Shown here one piece after another: positions 8,539 through 18,071 of a stretch of 64,000 nucleotides of DNA. The stretch spans positions 62,001 through 126,000 of the forward strand of contig NZ_JACHOB010000003.1 in the NCBI RefSeq assembly GCF_014199615.1, written 5' to 3'. A program made the position numbers and the translations under genes. The DNA comes from Parvularcula dongshanensis (GTDB lineage: Bacteria > Pseudomonadota > Alphaproteobacteria > Caulobacterales > Parvularculaceae). Every line of letters begins with the position of its first letter. The stretch's first letter is position 1. The notes beneath the pieces are model-generated. The model searched no databases. It was not told where the DNA came from and saw only the letters and a program-made list of their open reading frames with translations.

Positions 8539-9669
8539 CTACCTGACCGGCGCGGCACGCAGAGAAGCTGCTATCGCGTCGTAGAGAGGTTTCGGTTGGT
8601 AGTCCGTGCCGAAGGGCAGGGGGCGGGCCGGCGGCTGTCCCTCCTTCCGGAACGCTTGCAGCCAGCTGTAATGATCCGCCATGCCCCACAGCAGGAAGTC
8701 CGTCGCCTTCTCGTTGGCGAGCGAGGCGTCGATGTAATCCTGAGCGAAGGCGGCGATCTCCGCGTCGCGGGTCTCGTCGTCGGCGTCATAGAGCCGATCG
8801 TTCACGTCGAACTCCGTGAACAGAAGGTCGTAGCCCATGTCCGAGACTTCCTTTAGATAGTCCGCCCAAGCCCGCTGCTTCTGTGTCGTGAACGGAACCT
8901 CGGGGTCCAGCATGATGTGAGCCTGCACACCGAGCGCATCGACGGGAACCTCGTCGCGTTTGAGCCGCTCGAGGAGCTTCAAGACGCCCGCTCGGTGGTT
9001 CGCGCTCTTGTCCTCCCAGGACATGTAGTCGTTGTAGACGAGCGTCGCGGTCGGCGCGTTCTCCTTCGCAACGTGGAAACAGTGATCGATGACGTCCCAA
9101 CCCATCGCGTCGCTGAAGACAGAGCTTCGAAGCTCCCCCGTCTCGTCGTTGAAGCTCTCGTTGATGACGTCCCAGGAGTAGACGTGCGGCGAGTAATGAG
9201 AGGCGACACGGGAGATGTAGTCGGTCAGGAACTTCGCCGCCTCGCGCGACGATCCGAACTCCTGCGCGTTGACCCAATCGGGCAGCCAGCGCGGATAGTT
9301 CCACAGGAGGGTATGCCCCCTCATTCCTATATCGTTCTCCTTCGAGAACGCCATGAGGCCATCCCCGGGCGCGAAGTTCCACACGTCCGGTTCGTCCTCG
9401 ATCGTGTACATCTTCAGCTCGCCACCCGGCACCATCACCGCGCATTCGCGCTTGAACAGGTCGGTGTAGGCTTCATCGCCAAGCTGATCGAAGTTGATCT
9501 CCGAGCCGAAGCGGATGCCCTTCTCCGCCGCCAGGTCCTTGAGCCCGGGCCCGTTCCCTGCCGGACGTTGCCCGGCCTGCGATACGGTCCCTGCACGGGC
9601 ACGGAAAGCGGGCAAGAGGGCAGCGCTTCCGAGCAACCCAAGGGTATGACGGCGTGAGAAATCGGGCAT
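8539..9669 (-). CDS. Tat-exported GH10 endo-1,4-beta-xylanase
   Basis: A 376-residue glycoside hydrolase family 10 enzyme, expected to hydrolyse beta-1,4-xylan outside the cytoplasm. The N-terminus carries a twin-arginine signal (FSRRHTLGLLGSAALL) followed by AFRARAG. The TIM-barrel landmarks are RGHTLLW (118-123), acid/base Glu171 in WDVINES, and nucleophile Glu286 in LLFTEFDVND; the second half retains FLLWGMADHYSW. A strong ribosome-binding site (AGGAGG) lies five bases before the ATG. A palindrome 22 bp upstream may be a regulator site. No other glycan-use genes are adjacent, so it looks like a stand-alone xylanase gene. Confidence 0.93.
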   Translation of the reverse strand: MPDFSRRHTLGLLGSAALLPAFRARAGTVSQAGQRPAGNGPGLKDLAAEKGIRFGSEINFDQLGDEAYTDLFKRECAVMVPGGELKMYTIEDEPDVWNFAPGDGLMAFSKENDIGMRGHTLLWNYPRWLPDWVNAQEFGSSREAAKFLTDYISRVASHYSPHVYSWDVINESFNDETGELRSSVFSDAMGWDVIDHCFHVAKENAPTATLVYNDYMSWEDKSANHRAGVLKLLERLKRDEVPVDALGVQAHIMLDPEVPFTTQKQRAWADYLKEVSDMGYDLLFTEFDVNDRLYDADDETRDAEIAAFAQDYIDASLANEKATDFLLWGMADHYSWLQAFRKEGQPPARPLPFGTDYQPKPLYDAIAASLRAAPVR

Positions 9670-9691
9670 GGCATCCTCCTCGTTATTGTTT

Positions 9692-9710
9692 TGTGAGATA
9701 AGGTCTCACA
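9692..9710. promoter_or_regulatory. Palindrome upstream of the xylanase gene (candidate operator)
   Basis: TGTGAGA and TCTCACA form a perfect 7-bp inverted repeat with a 5-base spacer, 22 bp upstream of the xylanase ATG on the minus strand. A TTGACC hexamer lies further upstream (complement of about 9728-9734). The symmetry and position suit binding of a dimeric repressor or activator; the regulator is unknown. Confidence 0.4.
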
Positions 9711-9753
9711 TCATGAGAGGAGGTCAACGAATTTTAACACACCCGGCGGACCG

Positions 9754-9776
9754 GCCGGCCCGTTGCACGGGCCGGC
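9754..9776 (-). terminator. GC-rich hairpin after the aldo/keto reductase gene
   Basis: A 9-bp perfect stem (GCCGGCCCG / CGGGCCGGC) with a 5-base loop lies 10 bp past the end of the aldo/keto reductase gene. There is no U-tract, so intrinsic termination is uncertain. Confidence 0.4.
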
Positions 9777-9786
9777 TTAGGCCGAA

Positions 9787-10821
9787 CTAGCGCTGGCTAT
9801 CCAACTGTTCTTGCCTCGCTGTGCCCTGAGTCTCGAACATCCAACCGGGATACTCCTTCGGCAGGGCGCTGACCTCGTCGAGTGCCGCCAGGTCGTCGCC
9901 TGTAAGGTTCACTTCCGGGGCGCCGAGGTTGTCCTCCAACTGGTGCTTCTTCTTGGCGCCGACGATGACGCTCGTGACGGCGGGTTGGTGAAGGAGCCAA
10001 GCGATCGCGACCTGTGCGACGCTGGCGTCGCGTTCCTTCGCGATTCGGCGCATTACGTCGACCGTGTCGAACCCGCGGTCCTCGTTCACCGGCGGGAAGT
10101 CGAAGTCGGCACGCCGTCCCTCGCCCTTGTCGTCGCGGCTGTACTTGCCCGACAGCAGGCCGCCCGCGAGCGGACTCCAGACCATGAGGCCCATGCCTTC
10201 TGCCTTCAGCATCGGGATGATCTCGCGTTCGAGGTCGCGGCCCGCCACCGTGTAGTAGGCTTGCAGAGAGGCGAAGCGGGAGAGGCCGCGCCGCTCGGCG
10301 ATGCCTTGAGCGCGGGAGACCTGCCAAGCCGCCCAGTTCGACAGTCCGACGTAGCGGACGTGACCGTGCTTCACGAGGATGTCGAGCGCTTCGAGCGTCT
10401 CCTCCATCGGCGTCGCCGGGTCGAAGCCGTGGATCTGGTAGAGGTCGATGTGATCGAGGCCGAGCCGCTTCAAGCTCGCCTTGCAGGCGTCGATCAGGTG
10501 ATACCTCGAGGCGCCGCGTCCGTTCGGCCCCTCGTGCATCTGCCCGAAGGCCTTGGTCGCGATCACGACCTCCTCGCGAGCCACGCCGAGAGTCTTCAGC
10601 GAGCGTCCGAGCGTCTCTTCGGACTGCCCCTCGGAGTAGACGTTCGCCGTGTCGAAGAAGTTGACCCCGGCGTCGAGTGCGGTGCGAACGAGATCGTCGG
10701 CCTCGTCCTGACCTAGCCCTGAGATAGACTTCCACATCCCCTCGGAGTGCCCGAAGGTCATAGTGCCGAGGCAGAGCTCGGAGACGAAGAGGCCGGTGTT
10801 GCCGAGACGGTTGTAGCGCAT
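9787..10821 (-). CDS. Aldo/keto reductase
   Basis: A 344-residue NADPH-dependent aldo/keto reductase with a TIM barrel. The catalytic tetrad can be read as Asp in FFDTANVY, the Tyr in VYSEG, Lys in IATKAFG and His in YQIHGFD. The NADP-binding end has SVIVGAKKKHQLEDNL. It belongs to the family of general stress or sugar-aldehyde reductases (YghZ/IolS-like), and the substrate cannot be inferred. The start MRYNRLGNTGL at 10821 matches the family, and a GGGAG precedes it; the longer in-frame extension runs over the upstream gene and is not plausible. It follows the DUF885 peptidase gene by 70 bp on the same strand. Confidence 0.9.
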   Translation of the reverse strand: MRYNRLGNTGLFVSELCLGTMTFGHSEGMWKSISGLGQDEADDLVRTALDAGVNFFDTANVYSEGQSEETLGRSLKTLGVAREEVVIATKAFGQMHEGPNGRGASRYHLIDACKASLKRLGLDHIDLYQIHGFDPATPMEETLEALDILVKHGHVRYVGLSNWAAWQVSRAQGIAERRGLSRFASLQAYYTVAGRDLEREIIPMLKAEGMGLMVWSPLAGGLLSGKYSRDDKGEGRRADFDFPPVNEDRGFDTVDVMRRIAKERDASVAQVAIAWLLHQPAVTSVIVGAKKKHQLEDNLGAPEVNLTGDDLAALDEVSALPKEYPGWMFETQGTARQEQLDSQR

Positions 10822-10891
10822 GGGAAGGCTCCCTTGTGTGAGAGGAAGCCGAACGGGCGGGGCGGGGTGTGGGTTCCCCGCCCCTGGGCGA

Positions 10892-12841
10892 TCAGCCCTT
10901 CTCGTTGGACTTCTCCTTGCTTCCCGCCGTGTCGCTCGCGGCGAGCTTCGGCGCCGGGCCGCCCTTGGCGATCCACTCGTCGATGCGCTTCTCGAGGACA
11001 CGCAGAGGCGCGCCGCCGTCGCGCAGCACTTGGTAGTGGAAGGCCGCGACGTCGAAGTCGTCGCCGAGCGCCTCCTCGGCGCGCGCCCGCAGTTCCTGGA
11101 TCTTCAGCATGCCGGTCTTGTAGGCGAGGGCCTGGCCTGGCCAGACCGAGTAGCGTTCGATCTCGCTCTCGACGTCCGAACGCTCCATGCCGGTCGTCTT
11201 CACCATGTAGTCGACGGCCTTCTCGCGGCTCCAATGCTTCGCGTGCATGCCTGAGTCGACGACGAGGCGGACGGCACGGAACATCTCCGCCTGCAGACGG
11301 CCGATGTCGCCTTCGGGGTCGTCCTTATACATGCCGATCTCCTTGGCGAAGTTCTCGGCGTAGAGACCCCATCCCTCGGCAAAGCCCGTGGAGGACGCGG
11401 ACTGGCGCACGAGCAGAGGCGTCTCTTTGGCGTCGGTCGCGAGCGCGAGCTGGAAGTGGTGGCCCGGGACCGTCTCGTGATAGACGAGCGTCGGCAGCGT
11501 ATAGCGCGGCTGGATAGCGGTATCGCGCAGGTTGATCATGAACATGCCGGGGCGGGACCCGTCCTCGGCCGGCGACATATAAGAGCCGCCCGCGGCGCCC
11601 TGTTCGGCGTAGGCGGGAACGGGCTCCACGACCACGGAGTTCTTAGGCGTCACGAGGAAGTACTCGCCCATCACGCCCTCGGCCTCCGAGACGAGCCCGC
11701 GCGTGTAGGATAGCAGCTCTTCTTTGCCCTCCGGCGTGTTGGGAAAGACCTGCTCGGGGTCGGCGGTGAGCGCGGCGAGGCGTTCGCCCACCGTTCCCTC
11801 GGTCATGCCGATCTCTTCGAACAAGGCCTCCATCTCGCCTTCGATCCGCGCGACCTCGCTAAGGCCGAGCTTATGGACGCCGTCGCCGTCGAGCTCGCTT
11901 TCGCCATTCGCGACGATGAGCGCGTCGTAGAGGCGTTCCCCTTCGGGAATGTCCCAGATCCCGGCCTCATGGGTCGCCTGCGGCCGCAGCTCCTCGAGCG
12001 CGGCGATGAGCCGCTGATAGGCGGGGTAGACGGTCTCTTCGACCGCTTGGGTCGCGCGTTGACGGTAGCCGTCGACGTCGTCGACGCCGATCTCGGGCAG
12101 CGTGTCCGTAAGGTGCGTGACGAGGACGTTCTCGCTCGCCGGTCCGTCGACGAACATCTTCGCCTGCGCGATGGCGCCGTCGATCGCGTAGTCGGGCGGG
12201 ATCGCACCGGCCTCGGCGTTGGCGTTCATGACCTCGATCGCGCCGTCGAACTGCTCGCCGAAGAGGCCGAGCCGCGTGACGTAGGCGTCGGCATCGTCCG
12301 CCGAGGCGAGCCCGTGCAGTTGCGTCATCAGCTGCGGCAGGTTCGTGTGTATGCCGCCGATCTGGTTGACGACGTACGGGCTATTGTACCCCCCGGCGAG
12401 GTAGTAGCCGGTCTTCTCCTCGATCGCGTCGAGTTCGTCGGCGTTCTCCTGATCGCCGAGAAGGATCGCGAGGTACTCTTGACGTTCGGGCGTGAGCGCA
12501 GAGGCGTCTAGGCCTTCGAGTTCCGCCTCGACCTCATCCGAGTAAGCCTTCATCTCCTCGTAGCCCGCGATCCCCGGCGTGCCGAAGCGATCTTTGTATC
12601 TCCCCCCCGCCTGCTCCTCGGGAATGTTGAGGACGCTCGCATAGGCAGGCTGCAGCTTGAACAGTTCGCTCGTCGCTTCGTCGACGATCCGGTCGAAGGC
12701 CGCATTGGCGTCTTCGTCGGTCTCCCCCTTGTCGGTCTGCTCGGTCGTGGCTGGCTTGGGCGTACCTTGCGCGGTCGCGACCGAGGCGAGGGCGAGTAGG
12801 GCGGTGCTGGTCAGGAGGGCGGCTGTCGTAACGGACTTCAT
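10892..12841 (-). CDS. Secreted DUF885-family metallopeptidase-like protein
   Basis: A 649-residue exported protein. A signal peptide (MKSVTTAALLTSTALLALASVATAQ) is followed by an acidic linker and a DUF885 alpha-helical domain. The zinc-site signature is VYHETVPGHHFQ (HExxPGH), and the third-ligand region is GFAEGWGLYAENF. DUF885 proteins are thought to be zinc carboxypeptidase-like enzymes acting in the periplasm; the substrate is unknown. Length matches the family (about 600-650). It is the first gene of a likely two-gene transcript with the aldo/keto reductase. GAGG lies about six bases before the ATG. Confidence 0.88.
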   Translation of the reverse strand: MKSVTTAALLTSTALLALASVATAQGTPKPATTEQTDKGETDEDANAAFDRIVDEATSELFKLQPAYASVLNIPEEQAGGRYKDRFGTPGIAGYEEMKAYSDEVEAELEGLDASALTPERQEYLAILLGDQENADELDAIEEKTGYYLAGGYNSPYVVNQIGGIHTNLPQLMTQLHGLASADDADAYVTRLGLFGEQFDGAIEVMNANAEAGAIPPDYAIDGAIAQAKMFVDGPASENVLVTHLTDTLPEIGVDDVDGYRQRATQAVEETVYPAYQRLIAALEELRPQATHEAGIWDIPEGERLYDALIVANGESELDGDGVHKLGLSEVARIEGEMEALFEEIGMTEGTVGERLAALTADPEQVFPNTPEGKEELLSYTRGLVSEAEGVMGEYFLVTPKNSVVVEPVPAYAEQGAAGGSYMSPAEDGSRPGMFMINLRDTAIQPRYTLPTLVYHETVPGHHFQLALATDAKETPLLVRQSASSTGFAEGWGLYAENFAKEIGMYKDDPEGDIGRLQAEMFRAVRLVVDSGMHAKHWSREKAVDYMVKTTGMERSDVESEIERYSVWPGQALAYKTGMLKIQELRARAEEALGDDFDVAAFHYQVLRDGGAPLRVLEKRIDEWIAKGGPAPKLAASDTAGSKEKSNEKG

Positions 12842-12918
12842 CGGGAACCTCTGAACTTTATCGATAATCGGAGGTACGCCTGCCCCGGTGTCGCTTCAAG
12901 GAACCTATACCGTCCCCT

Positions 12919-12946
12919 CTTGCGTGACATAAATCCCACACCACAT
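12919..12946 (+). promoter_or_regulatory. Candidate heat-shock (RpoH) promoter of clpB
   Basis: CTTGCG (12919-12924) and CCACAT (12941-12946) are separated by 16 bases, resembling the RpoH pattern CTTG...CC-AT. It sits about 60 bp upstream of clpB, a classic heat-shock gene. The match is partial at the second hexamer. Confidence 0.4.
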
Positions 12947-13005
12947 TCATGCGGACCGGCGTCGCCTTCGGGGGTGCCACCAACTCGTTGCTCTTTGGAG
13001 GACGG

Positions 13006-15651
13006 ATGAACTTCGAGACCTATACCGACCGCAGCCGCGGCATGATCCAGGCTGCGCAGACGATCGCGGTGCGGGAGTCGCACCAGCAGATCACGCCTGA
13101 TCACCTCTTGAAAGCGCTGCTCGACGACAGCGAAGGCTTGGCTGCGAACCTGATCCGTTCGGCCGGCGGGCAACCCGAGACCGCGCTTCAACTCGTCGAC
13201 GCTGCGCTCGCCAAGCTGCCGAAGGTCGAGGGGCAGTCGGCGCAGACCTACCTTTCCCAGAGCCTGAACAAGGTCTTCGTACGCGCCGAGGAGATCGCGA
13301 AGAAGGCGGGCGACAGCTTCGTCACCGCCGAGCGGCTCCTCGTCGCGCTGAGCCTCGAAGGCGAGGCGGCTCAGCATCTCAAGAAGGCCGGCGTCAACGC
13401 GCAGAGCCTCAACGAAGCCATCAACCAGGTCCGCAAGGGCCGCACGGCGGACAGCGCCGGGGCGGAGGGGCAGTACGACGCCCTCAAACGCTACGCGACC
13501 GACCTGACCGAACGGGCGAAGAGCGGCAAGCTCGACCCCATCATCGGCCGCGATGAAGAGATCCGCCGCGCGATGCAGATCCTGTCGCGGCGTACCAAGA
13601 ACAACCCCGTGCTGATCGGCGAGCCCGGCGTCGGCAAGACCGCGATCGCGGAGGGCCTCGCGCTCCGCATCGTCAACGGCGACGTGCCCGAGAGCCTCAA
13701 GGACAAGCGCCTCCTCGCGCTCGACATGGGCGCGCTCATCGCCGGGGCGAAGTACCGAGGCGAGTTCGAGGAGCGGCTCAAAGCGGTCCTGTCCGAGGTT
13801 CAGTCGGCCGAGGGCGGCATCATCCTCTTCATCGACGAGATGCACACGTTGGTCGGCGCCGGGAAGGCGGATGGCGCGATGGACGCGTCGAACCTCCTTA
13901 AGCCGGCCCTCGCGCGCGGCGAGCTTCACTGCGTCGGCGCGACGACGCTCGACGAGTACAGAAAGCACGTCGAGAAGGATGCGGCGCTGGCGCGGCGCTT
14001 CCAGGCGGTCTTCGTCAGCGAGCCGACGGTCGAGGACACGGTCTCGATCCTGCGCGGCCTCAAGGAGAAGTACGAGCTGCACCACGGCGTGCGGATCGCC
14101 GACAGCGCGATCGTGGCCGCGGCGACGCTCAGTAACCGCTACATCACCGACCGCTTCCTGCCGGACAAGGCGATCGACCTCGTCGACGAGGCGGCGTCGC
14201 GCCTCCGCATGGCGGTGGACAGTAAGCCCGAAGCGCTCGACGCGATCGACCGCCAGGTCATCCAGATGAAGATCGAGCGCGAGGCGCTGCGACGCGAGGA
14301 CGACAAGGCCTCCCGCGACAGACTCGCCAAGCTCGAGCAGGAGCTTGCGAATCTCGAGCAGCAGTCCGCCGAGATGACTGCGCGTTGGGAGTCCGAGAAG
14401 GCGGCCCTTGCCTCCGCAACCGAAGTGAAGGAGCAGCTCGACCGGGCTCGCCAGGAACTGACGGATGCGGAGCGCCGGGGCGACCTCGGCCTCGCCTCCG
14501 AGATTAAGTACGGCCGCATTCCGGAACTGGAGCGCAAGCTGGCGGTCGCCGAGGATGCAGAGGATCAGGCGAGCCTCGTCCAAGAGGTCGTCGACGCCGA
14601 AGGCATCGCGCAGGTCGTTTCCAAATGGACCGGCATCCCCGTGGATAAGATGCTGGAAGGCGAGCGCGAGAAGCTCCTTCACATGGAGGAGGCGTTGCAT
14701 CGCCGCGTCATCGGCCAGGACGAGGCGGTCACCGCCGTCTCCGCCGCCGTTCGCCGGGCGAGGGCCGGGCTTCAGGACCCGAACAGGCCCTTGGGCTCGT
14801 TCCTGTTCCTTGGCCCCACGGGCGTGGGCAAGACCGAGCTGACCAAGGCGCTTGCGGCCTTCCTGTTCGACGACGACAGCGCGATCCAGCGGATCGACAT
14901 GTCCGAGTTCATGGAGAAGCACGCCGTCAGCCGCCTGATCGGCGCGCCGCCGGGATATGTCGGCTATGAGGAGGGCGGCGTCCTGACCGAGGCCGTCCGC
15001 AGGCGGCCTTATCAGGTCGTCCTCTTCGACGAGGTCGAAAAAGCGCACCCGGACGTCTTCAACGTCCTTCTCCAGGTCCTCGACGAGGGTCGGCTGACGG
15101 ACGGGCAGGGGCGCACGGTCGACTTTCGCAACACGCTGATCATCCTGACCTCGAACCTCGGGTCCGAGTTCATGTCGTCCCTTCGCGAAGGGGCGGACGT
15201 AGAGGACGTGCGCGAACCCGTCATGGACGCGGTGAGGGCGGCCTTCCGGCCGGAGTTCCTGAACCGACTCGACGAGATCATTCTGTTCTCGCGCCTGCAG
15301 CGGGACCAGATGGGCGCGATCGTGGACATCCAGATCGCGCGGCTACAGCGCCTGCTTGACGAGCGGAAGATCAAGATCGCGCTCGACGACGCGGCCCGCG
15401 CATGGCTCGCCGAGGCGGGTTACGATCCTGCCTTCGGTGCCCGGCCCCTGAAGCGGGTCGTGCAGAAGGCGGTGCAGGACCCGCTCGCCGAAGCCATCCT
15501 CTCCGGCGCGGTCGCGGACGGAGACACGCTGTCGCTGTCGGCGGACGACGATGGACTGACCATGAACGGCGCGCGGCTCTCGGGCCGGGAAGCGTTCAGG
15601 CTCGGGGGCGCAGGCCGTCCGAGCGCGCCCGTCAGCACCGCGATCAACTGA
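13006..15651 (+). CDS. clpB: Chaperone ClpB (Hsp100 disaggregase)
   Basis: An 881-residue AAA+ disaggregase that, with DnaK, pulls proteins out of aggregates in the cytoplasm. The order is an N-terminal Clp repeat domain; AAA-1 with Walker A GEPGVGKT and Walker [10 protein letters not shown]; a coiled-coil M-domain rich in Glu/Arg/Lys (roughly 400-520); and AAA-2 with Walker A GPTGVGKT and Walker [13 protein letters not shown]. The C-terminal D2-small domain includes [10 protein letters not shown]. The start at [15 protein letters not shown] fits the family and is preceded by GGAGG (12997-13001). A longer in-frame extension from 12949 lacks a ribosome-binding site. It is monocistronic, with its own terminator. 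Confidence 0.97.
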   Translation: MNFETYTDRSRGMIQAAQTIAVRESHQQITPDHLLKALLDDSEGLAANLIRSAGGQPETALQLVDAALAKLPKVEGQSAQTYLSQSLNKVFVRAEEIAKKAGDSFVTAERLLVALSLEGEAAQHLKKAGVNAQSLNEAINQVRKGRTADSAGAEGQYDALKRYATDLTERAKSGKLDPIIGRDEEIRRAMQILSRRTKNNPVLIGEPGVGKTAIAEGLALRIVNGDVPESLKDKRLLALDMGALIAGAKYRGEFEERLKAVLSEVQSAEGGIILFIDEMHTLVGAGKADGAMDASNLLKPALARGELHCVGATTLDEYRKHVEKDAALARRFQAVFVSEPTVEDTVSILRGLKEKYELHHGVRIADSAIVAAATLSNRYITDRFLPDKAIDLVDEAASRLRMAVDSKPEALDAIDRQVIQMKIEREALRREDDKASRDRLAKLEQELANLEQQSAEMTARWESEKAALASATEVKEQLDRARQELTDAERRGDLGLASEIKYGRIPELERKLAVAEDAEDQASLVQEVVDAEGIAQVVSKWTGIPVDKMLEGEREKLLHMEEALHRRVIGQDEAVTAVSAAVRRARAGLQDPNRPLGSFLFLGPTGVGKTELTKALAAFLFDDDSAIQRIDMSEFMEKHAVSRLIGAPPGYVGYEEGGVLTEAVRRRPYQVVLFDEVEKAHPDVFNVLLQVLDEGRLTDGQGRTVDFRNTLIILTSNLGSEFMSSLREGADVEDVREPVMDAVRAAFRPEFLNRLDEIILFSRLQRDQMGAIVDIQIARLQRLLDERKIKIALDDAARAWLAEAGYDPAFGARPLKRVVQKAVQDPLAEAILSGAVADGDTLSLSADDDGLTMNGARLSGREAFRLGGAGRPSAPVSTAIN

Positions 15652-15653
15652 GA

Positions 15654-15676
15654 GGGCGGGCTCCGGCCCGCCCTTT
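15654..15676 (+). terminator. Intrinsic terminator of clpB
   Basis: GGGCGGGC / GCCCGCCC form an 8-bp perfect stem with a TCCG loop and are followed by TTT, starting three bases after the clpB stop. It is also positioned to act between the convergent clpB and mrp-like genes. Confidence 0.8.
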
Positions 15677-15712
15677 CTCCGGGTCACGCCTGCAGTCGGC
15701 GGAACGCTCGAC

Positions 15713-16774
15713 TCACACCTCGACAGCCGCCACCAGGTCGGCAACCGACCCGAGCAAGTCCGTGCCGACGGCGTCCGTCCGGGCCGGCAGCGCCGCCAGC
15801 TTCGCGTCGAGCGGGAGGCTCGCGAGCCGCTTGAGGTTCAACGCCTCGAGGTCGCCCTCGCTCAGCGGCTCGCCGAACGGGCCGGGGCCGCCGGGCAGGC
15901 TCGCCATGTTCTCCACCACGCCGAGGACCGGAACGCCTGTTCGTTCGAAGAGCTGCTTGCCGCGGCGAAGATCGGCGAGGGCGAGGGGGCTCGGCGTCGT
16001 CACCAGCACGGCCGCGTCCAGCGCGAGCCGCTGGATCATCGACAGATGCGCGTCGCCGGTGCCCGGCGGCGTGTCGACCACGAGCGTGTCGAGCGGCGCG
16101 CCGTCCTCGCCGGTCCAGTCCGCCTCCTCCATCAACTGGCGCACGGCCCCCATGACCATCGGCCCCCTCCAAGCGAGCGCCTGATCTTCGGCGACGAGGA
16201 ATCCGATCGACAGGAGCGACAAGCCCCGAGCGCGGAGGGGCAGCATGGCGCCGTCCCGCAGCGCGGGCTTCTCGCTGAGACCGAACATGACCGGGATGGA
16301 GGGGCCGTAGACGTCGAGGTCGAGGAGGCCGACGCGTTCGCCTTTCTCCGCGAGGGCGAGTGCGAGGCGACTCGCGACCGTGCTCTTGCCGACGCCGCCC
16401 TTGCCGCTCGCGACCGCGACGACACGGCGCACACCGCGCGGGCGCGACTTGGTCGGCGGTTCCGTCCGGCGAGCGCCGCCAAGGCGCAGCGGGTCGTCAT
16501 GGCCGCCGCGCGGTGCCGCCGCCGGTTGGGACGGCTGTCGCGCAGGGCCTTGTTCGACCACCAGGACTCGGGTCGCGCCGAGATTGCTGAGGCCTTCCTC
16601 GATGCGCGGCTTCAACGTGTCAGGCGCGCCTTCGGGTAGGACGACGGTCGCCGCCAGGCCTCCCTCGGCCTCCCGCCAGGTCAGGCGAGCGCCGGGCGCG
16701 GCCTCGTCGACGAGCCGGGCGCCCTTGGTTTCGATCTGCGCGCGTCTTGCAGCGTTCTTCATTCGGTCCAGCAT
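15713..16774 (-). CDS. mrp: Mrp/NBP35-family P-loop ATPase lacking the C-terminal CXXC
   Basis: A 353-residue Mrp/ApbC-type ATPase; the family carries and delivers iron-sulfur clusters. The deviant Walker A motif is ASGKGGVGKST, switch I/II are LLDLDVYGPS and VVDTPPGTGD, and GVVENMA marks the usual C-terminal region. Orthologues have a CPxCG cluster-bridging motif just after this point; here the sequence reads ASLPGGPGPFGE and contains no cysteine pair, so cluster bridging may be lost or done differently. The N-terminal 100 residues are a shortened DUF59-like region and an Ala/Pro/Arg linker. I start at ATG 16774 (GAGG upstream); ATG 16762 is an alternative. Confidence 0.85.
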   Translation of the reverse strand: MLDRMKNAARRAQIETKGARLVDEAAPGARLTWREAEGGLAATVVLPEGAPDTLKPRIEEGLSNLGATRVLVVEQGPARQPSQPAAAPRGGHDDPLRLGGARRTEPPTKSRPRGVRRVVAVASGKGGVGKSTVASRLALALAEKGERVGLLDLDVYGPSIPVMFGLSEKPALRDGAMLPLRARGLSLLSIGFLVAEDQALAWRGPMVMGAVRQLMEEADWTGEDGAPLDTLVVDTPPGTGDAHLSMIQRLALDAAVLVTTPSPLALADLRRGKQLFERTGVPVLGVVENMASLPGGPGPFGEPLSEGDLEALNLKRLASLPLDAKLAALPARTDAVGTDLLGSVADLVAAVEV

Positions 16775-16908
16775 AAGCGCTACCTCGGGTCGCGGGGCCC
16801 CGTACCCCAAGTCTCGTTTGCGTGAGGCGCGGGCGTACACATATAGCGGGGACGAATACGCTGGGAACGGTGGGCCACGAGGCTCTCCATAGATAGAATA
16901 GGACGGTC

Positions 16909-18069
16909 ATGCCCTGGACAGACAAGCCTGGCAGCGGAAACAAAGGCCCCTGGGGCCAACAGCCGGGGGAGGGCAACCGCCCTTCGAACGGCAATGGCCG
17001 GCGCCCCGGCCAGTCCGCGCCGGACCTCGAGGAGCTGCTTCGCTCGGGCCGTGAGCGATTCCGTAAGGGCGGCGGCGGCAAGCGGCCGCCGCGCAGTGGC
17101 GATCCGATCCAGCTGCCTTCGGGCCGCGCCTTCCTCTTCGGGGCGGCGGCGCTCGGCGTCCTCTATCTCGCCTCCGGCATCTACCAGATCCAACCCGGCG
17201 AGCGCGGCGTCGTGACGACCTTCGGCAAGTTCACCGGCCTGACCGGGCCCGGCCTCAACTGGCACATGCCCTGGCCGTTCCAGCGCGTGGTGGACGTCGA
17301 CGTTCAGGGCGACCGGGCGGTGACCATCGGTCGGGGGCAGGGGGGGCGGACCTCGATGCTGACGTCTGACCTCAACATCGTCGATGTCGACATGCAGGTG
17401 AACTACCGCATCAAGGACGACGCCGACACGGCACCGGGCGAGCTGCCGAACGCGGCGAAGTTCGCCTACAACATCGAGGACCCCACGGGCCTCGTGAAGT
17501 CGGCAGCGGAGGCCGCGCTGCGCGAGGTGGTCGGGGGCGAAGAGTTCGGTCCGATCATCAGCCGGGGCCGGAGCATCGTCAACGAAGGTACCGCCGACAT
17601 CCTTCAGCAGACGCTCGACAGCTACGACAGCGGCATTCAGGTCATCCGCGTGAACTTCGGCGAGGCGACCCCGCCTCAGGAAGTGCGCGACAGCCAGCTC
17701 GACGTCGTCAATGCCCGCTCCGACGCGGAGCAGCGCGTCAACGTCGCGACCGGCTACGCGAACCAGCGCGTGCCCGTCGCTCGGGGTCAGGCCCGGCAGA
17801 CCGTGCTCGACGCCGAGGCCTACGCCGCGCGCGTGGTGGCGGAGGCTCGAGGCGACGCCGCGCGGTTCGTCGACATCTACGACGAGTACGCCCGCGCACC
17901 CGAGGTCACCCGCCGCCGCATGTACCTCGAGACCATGGAAGAAGTGCTCGGCGACATGAACAAGATCGTCATCGACGAGAACGCAGGCGGGACCATGCCC
18001 TACCTCAACCTCAATGAGCTCGCGCGGCAGGATCAGAACCGGCGCGCCAACACCGGCGGGAGCAACTGA
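16909..18069 (+). CDS. hflK: FtsH protease modulator HflK
   Basis: A 386-residue SPFH/prohibitin-family inner-membrane protein. With HflC it forms the large cage around FtsH and modulates degradation of membrane proteins. The N-terminus has the typical Gly/Pro/Asn-rich start (MPWTDKPGSGNKGPWG), then one transmembrane helix (FLFGAAALGVLYLASGIY), then the SPFH domain starting IQPGERGVVTTFGKF, and a coiled-coil region with repeated Ala/Arg/Glu. The stop is two bases before the hflC start codon, so the two genes form one translational unit. The order hflK-hflC-degP is common in alphaproteobacteria. Confidence 0.95.
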   Translation: MPWTDKPGSGNKGPWGQQPGEGNRPSNGNGRRPGQSAPDLEELLRSGRERFRKGGGGKRPPRSGDPIQLPSGRAFLFGAAALGVLYLASGIYQIQPGERGVVTTFGKFTGLTGPGLNWHMPWPFQRVVDVDVQGDRAVTIGRGQGGRTSMLTSDLNIVDVDMQVNYRIKDDADTAPGELPNAAKFAYNIEDPTGLVKSAAEAALREVVGGEEFGPIISRGRSIVNEGTADILQQTLDSYDSGIQVIRVNFGEATPPQEVRDSQLDVVNARSDAEQRVNVATGYANQRVPVARGQARQTVLDAEAYAARVVAEARGDAARFVDIYDEYARAPEVTRRRMYLETMEEVLGDMNKIVIDENAGGTMPYLNLNELARQDQNRRANTGGSN

Positions 18070-18071
18070 CC

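Noticed and set aside
12838-15048. 736-residue minus-strand frame antisense to clpB
   Set aside because: The composition is that of a shadow frame, and clpB motifs fill the opposite strand.
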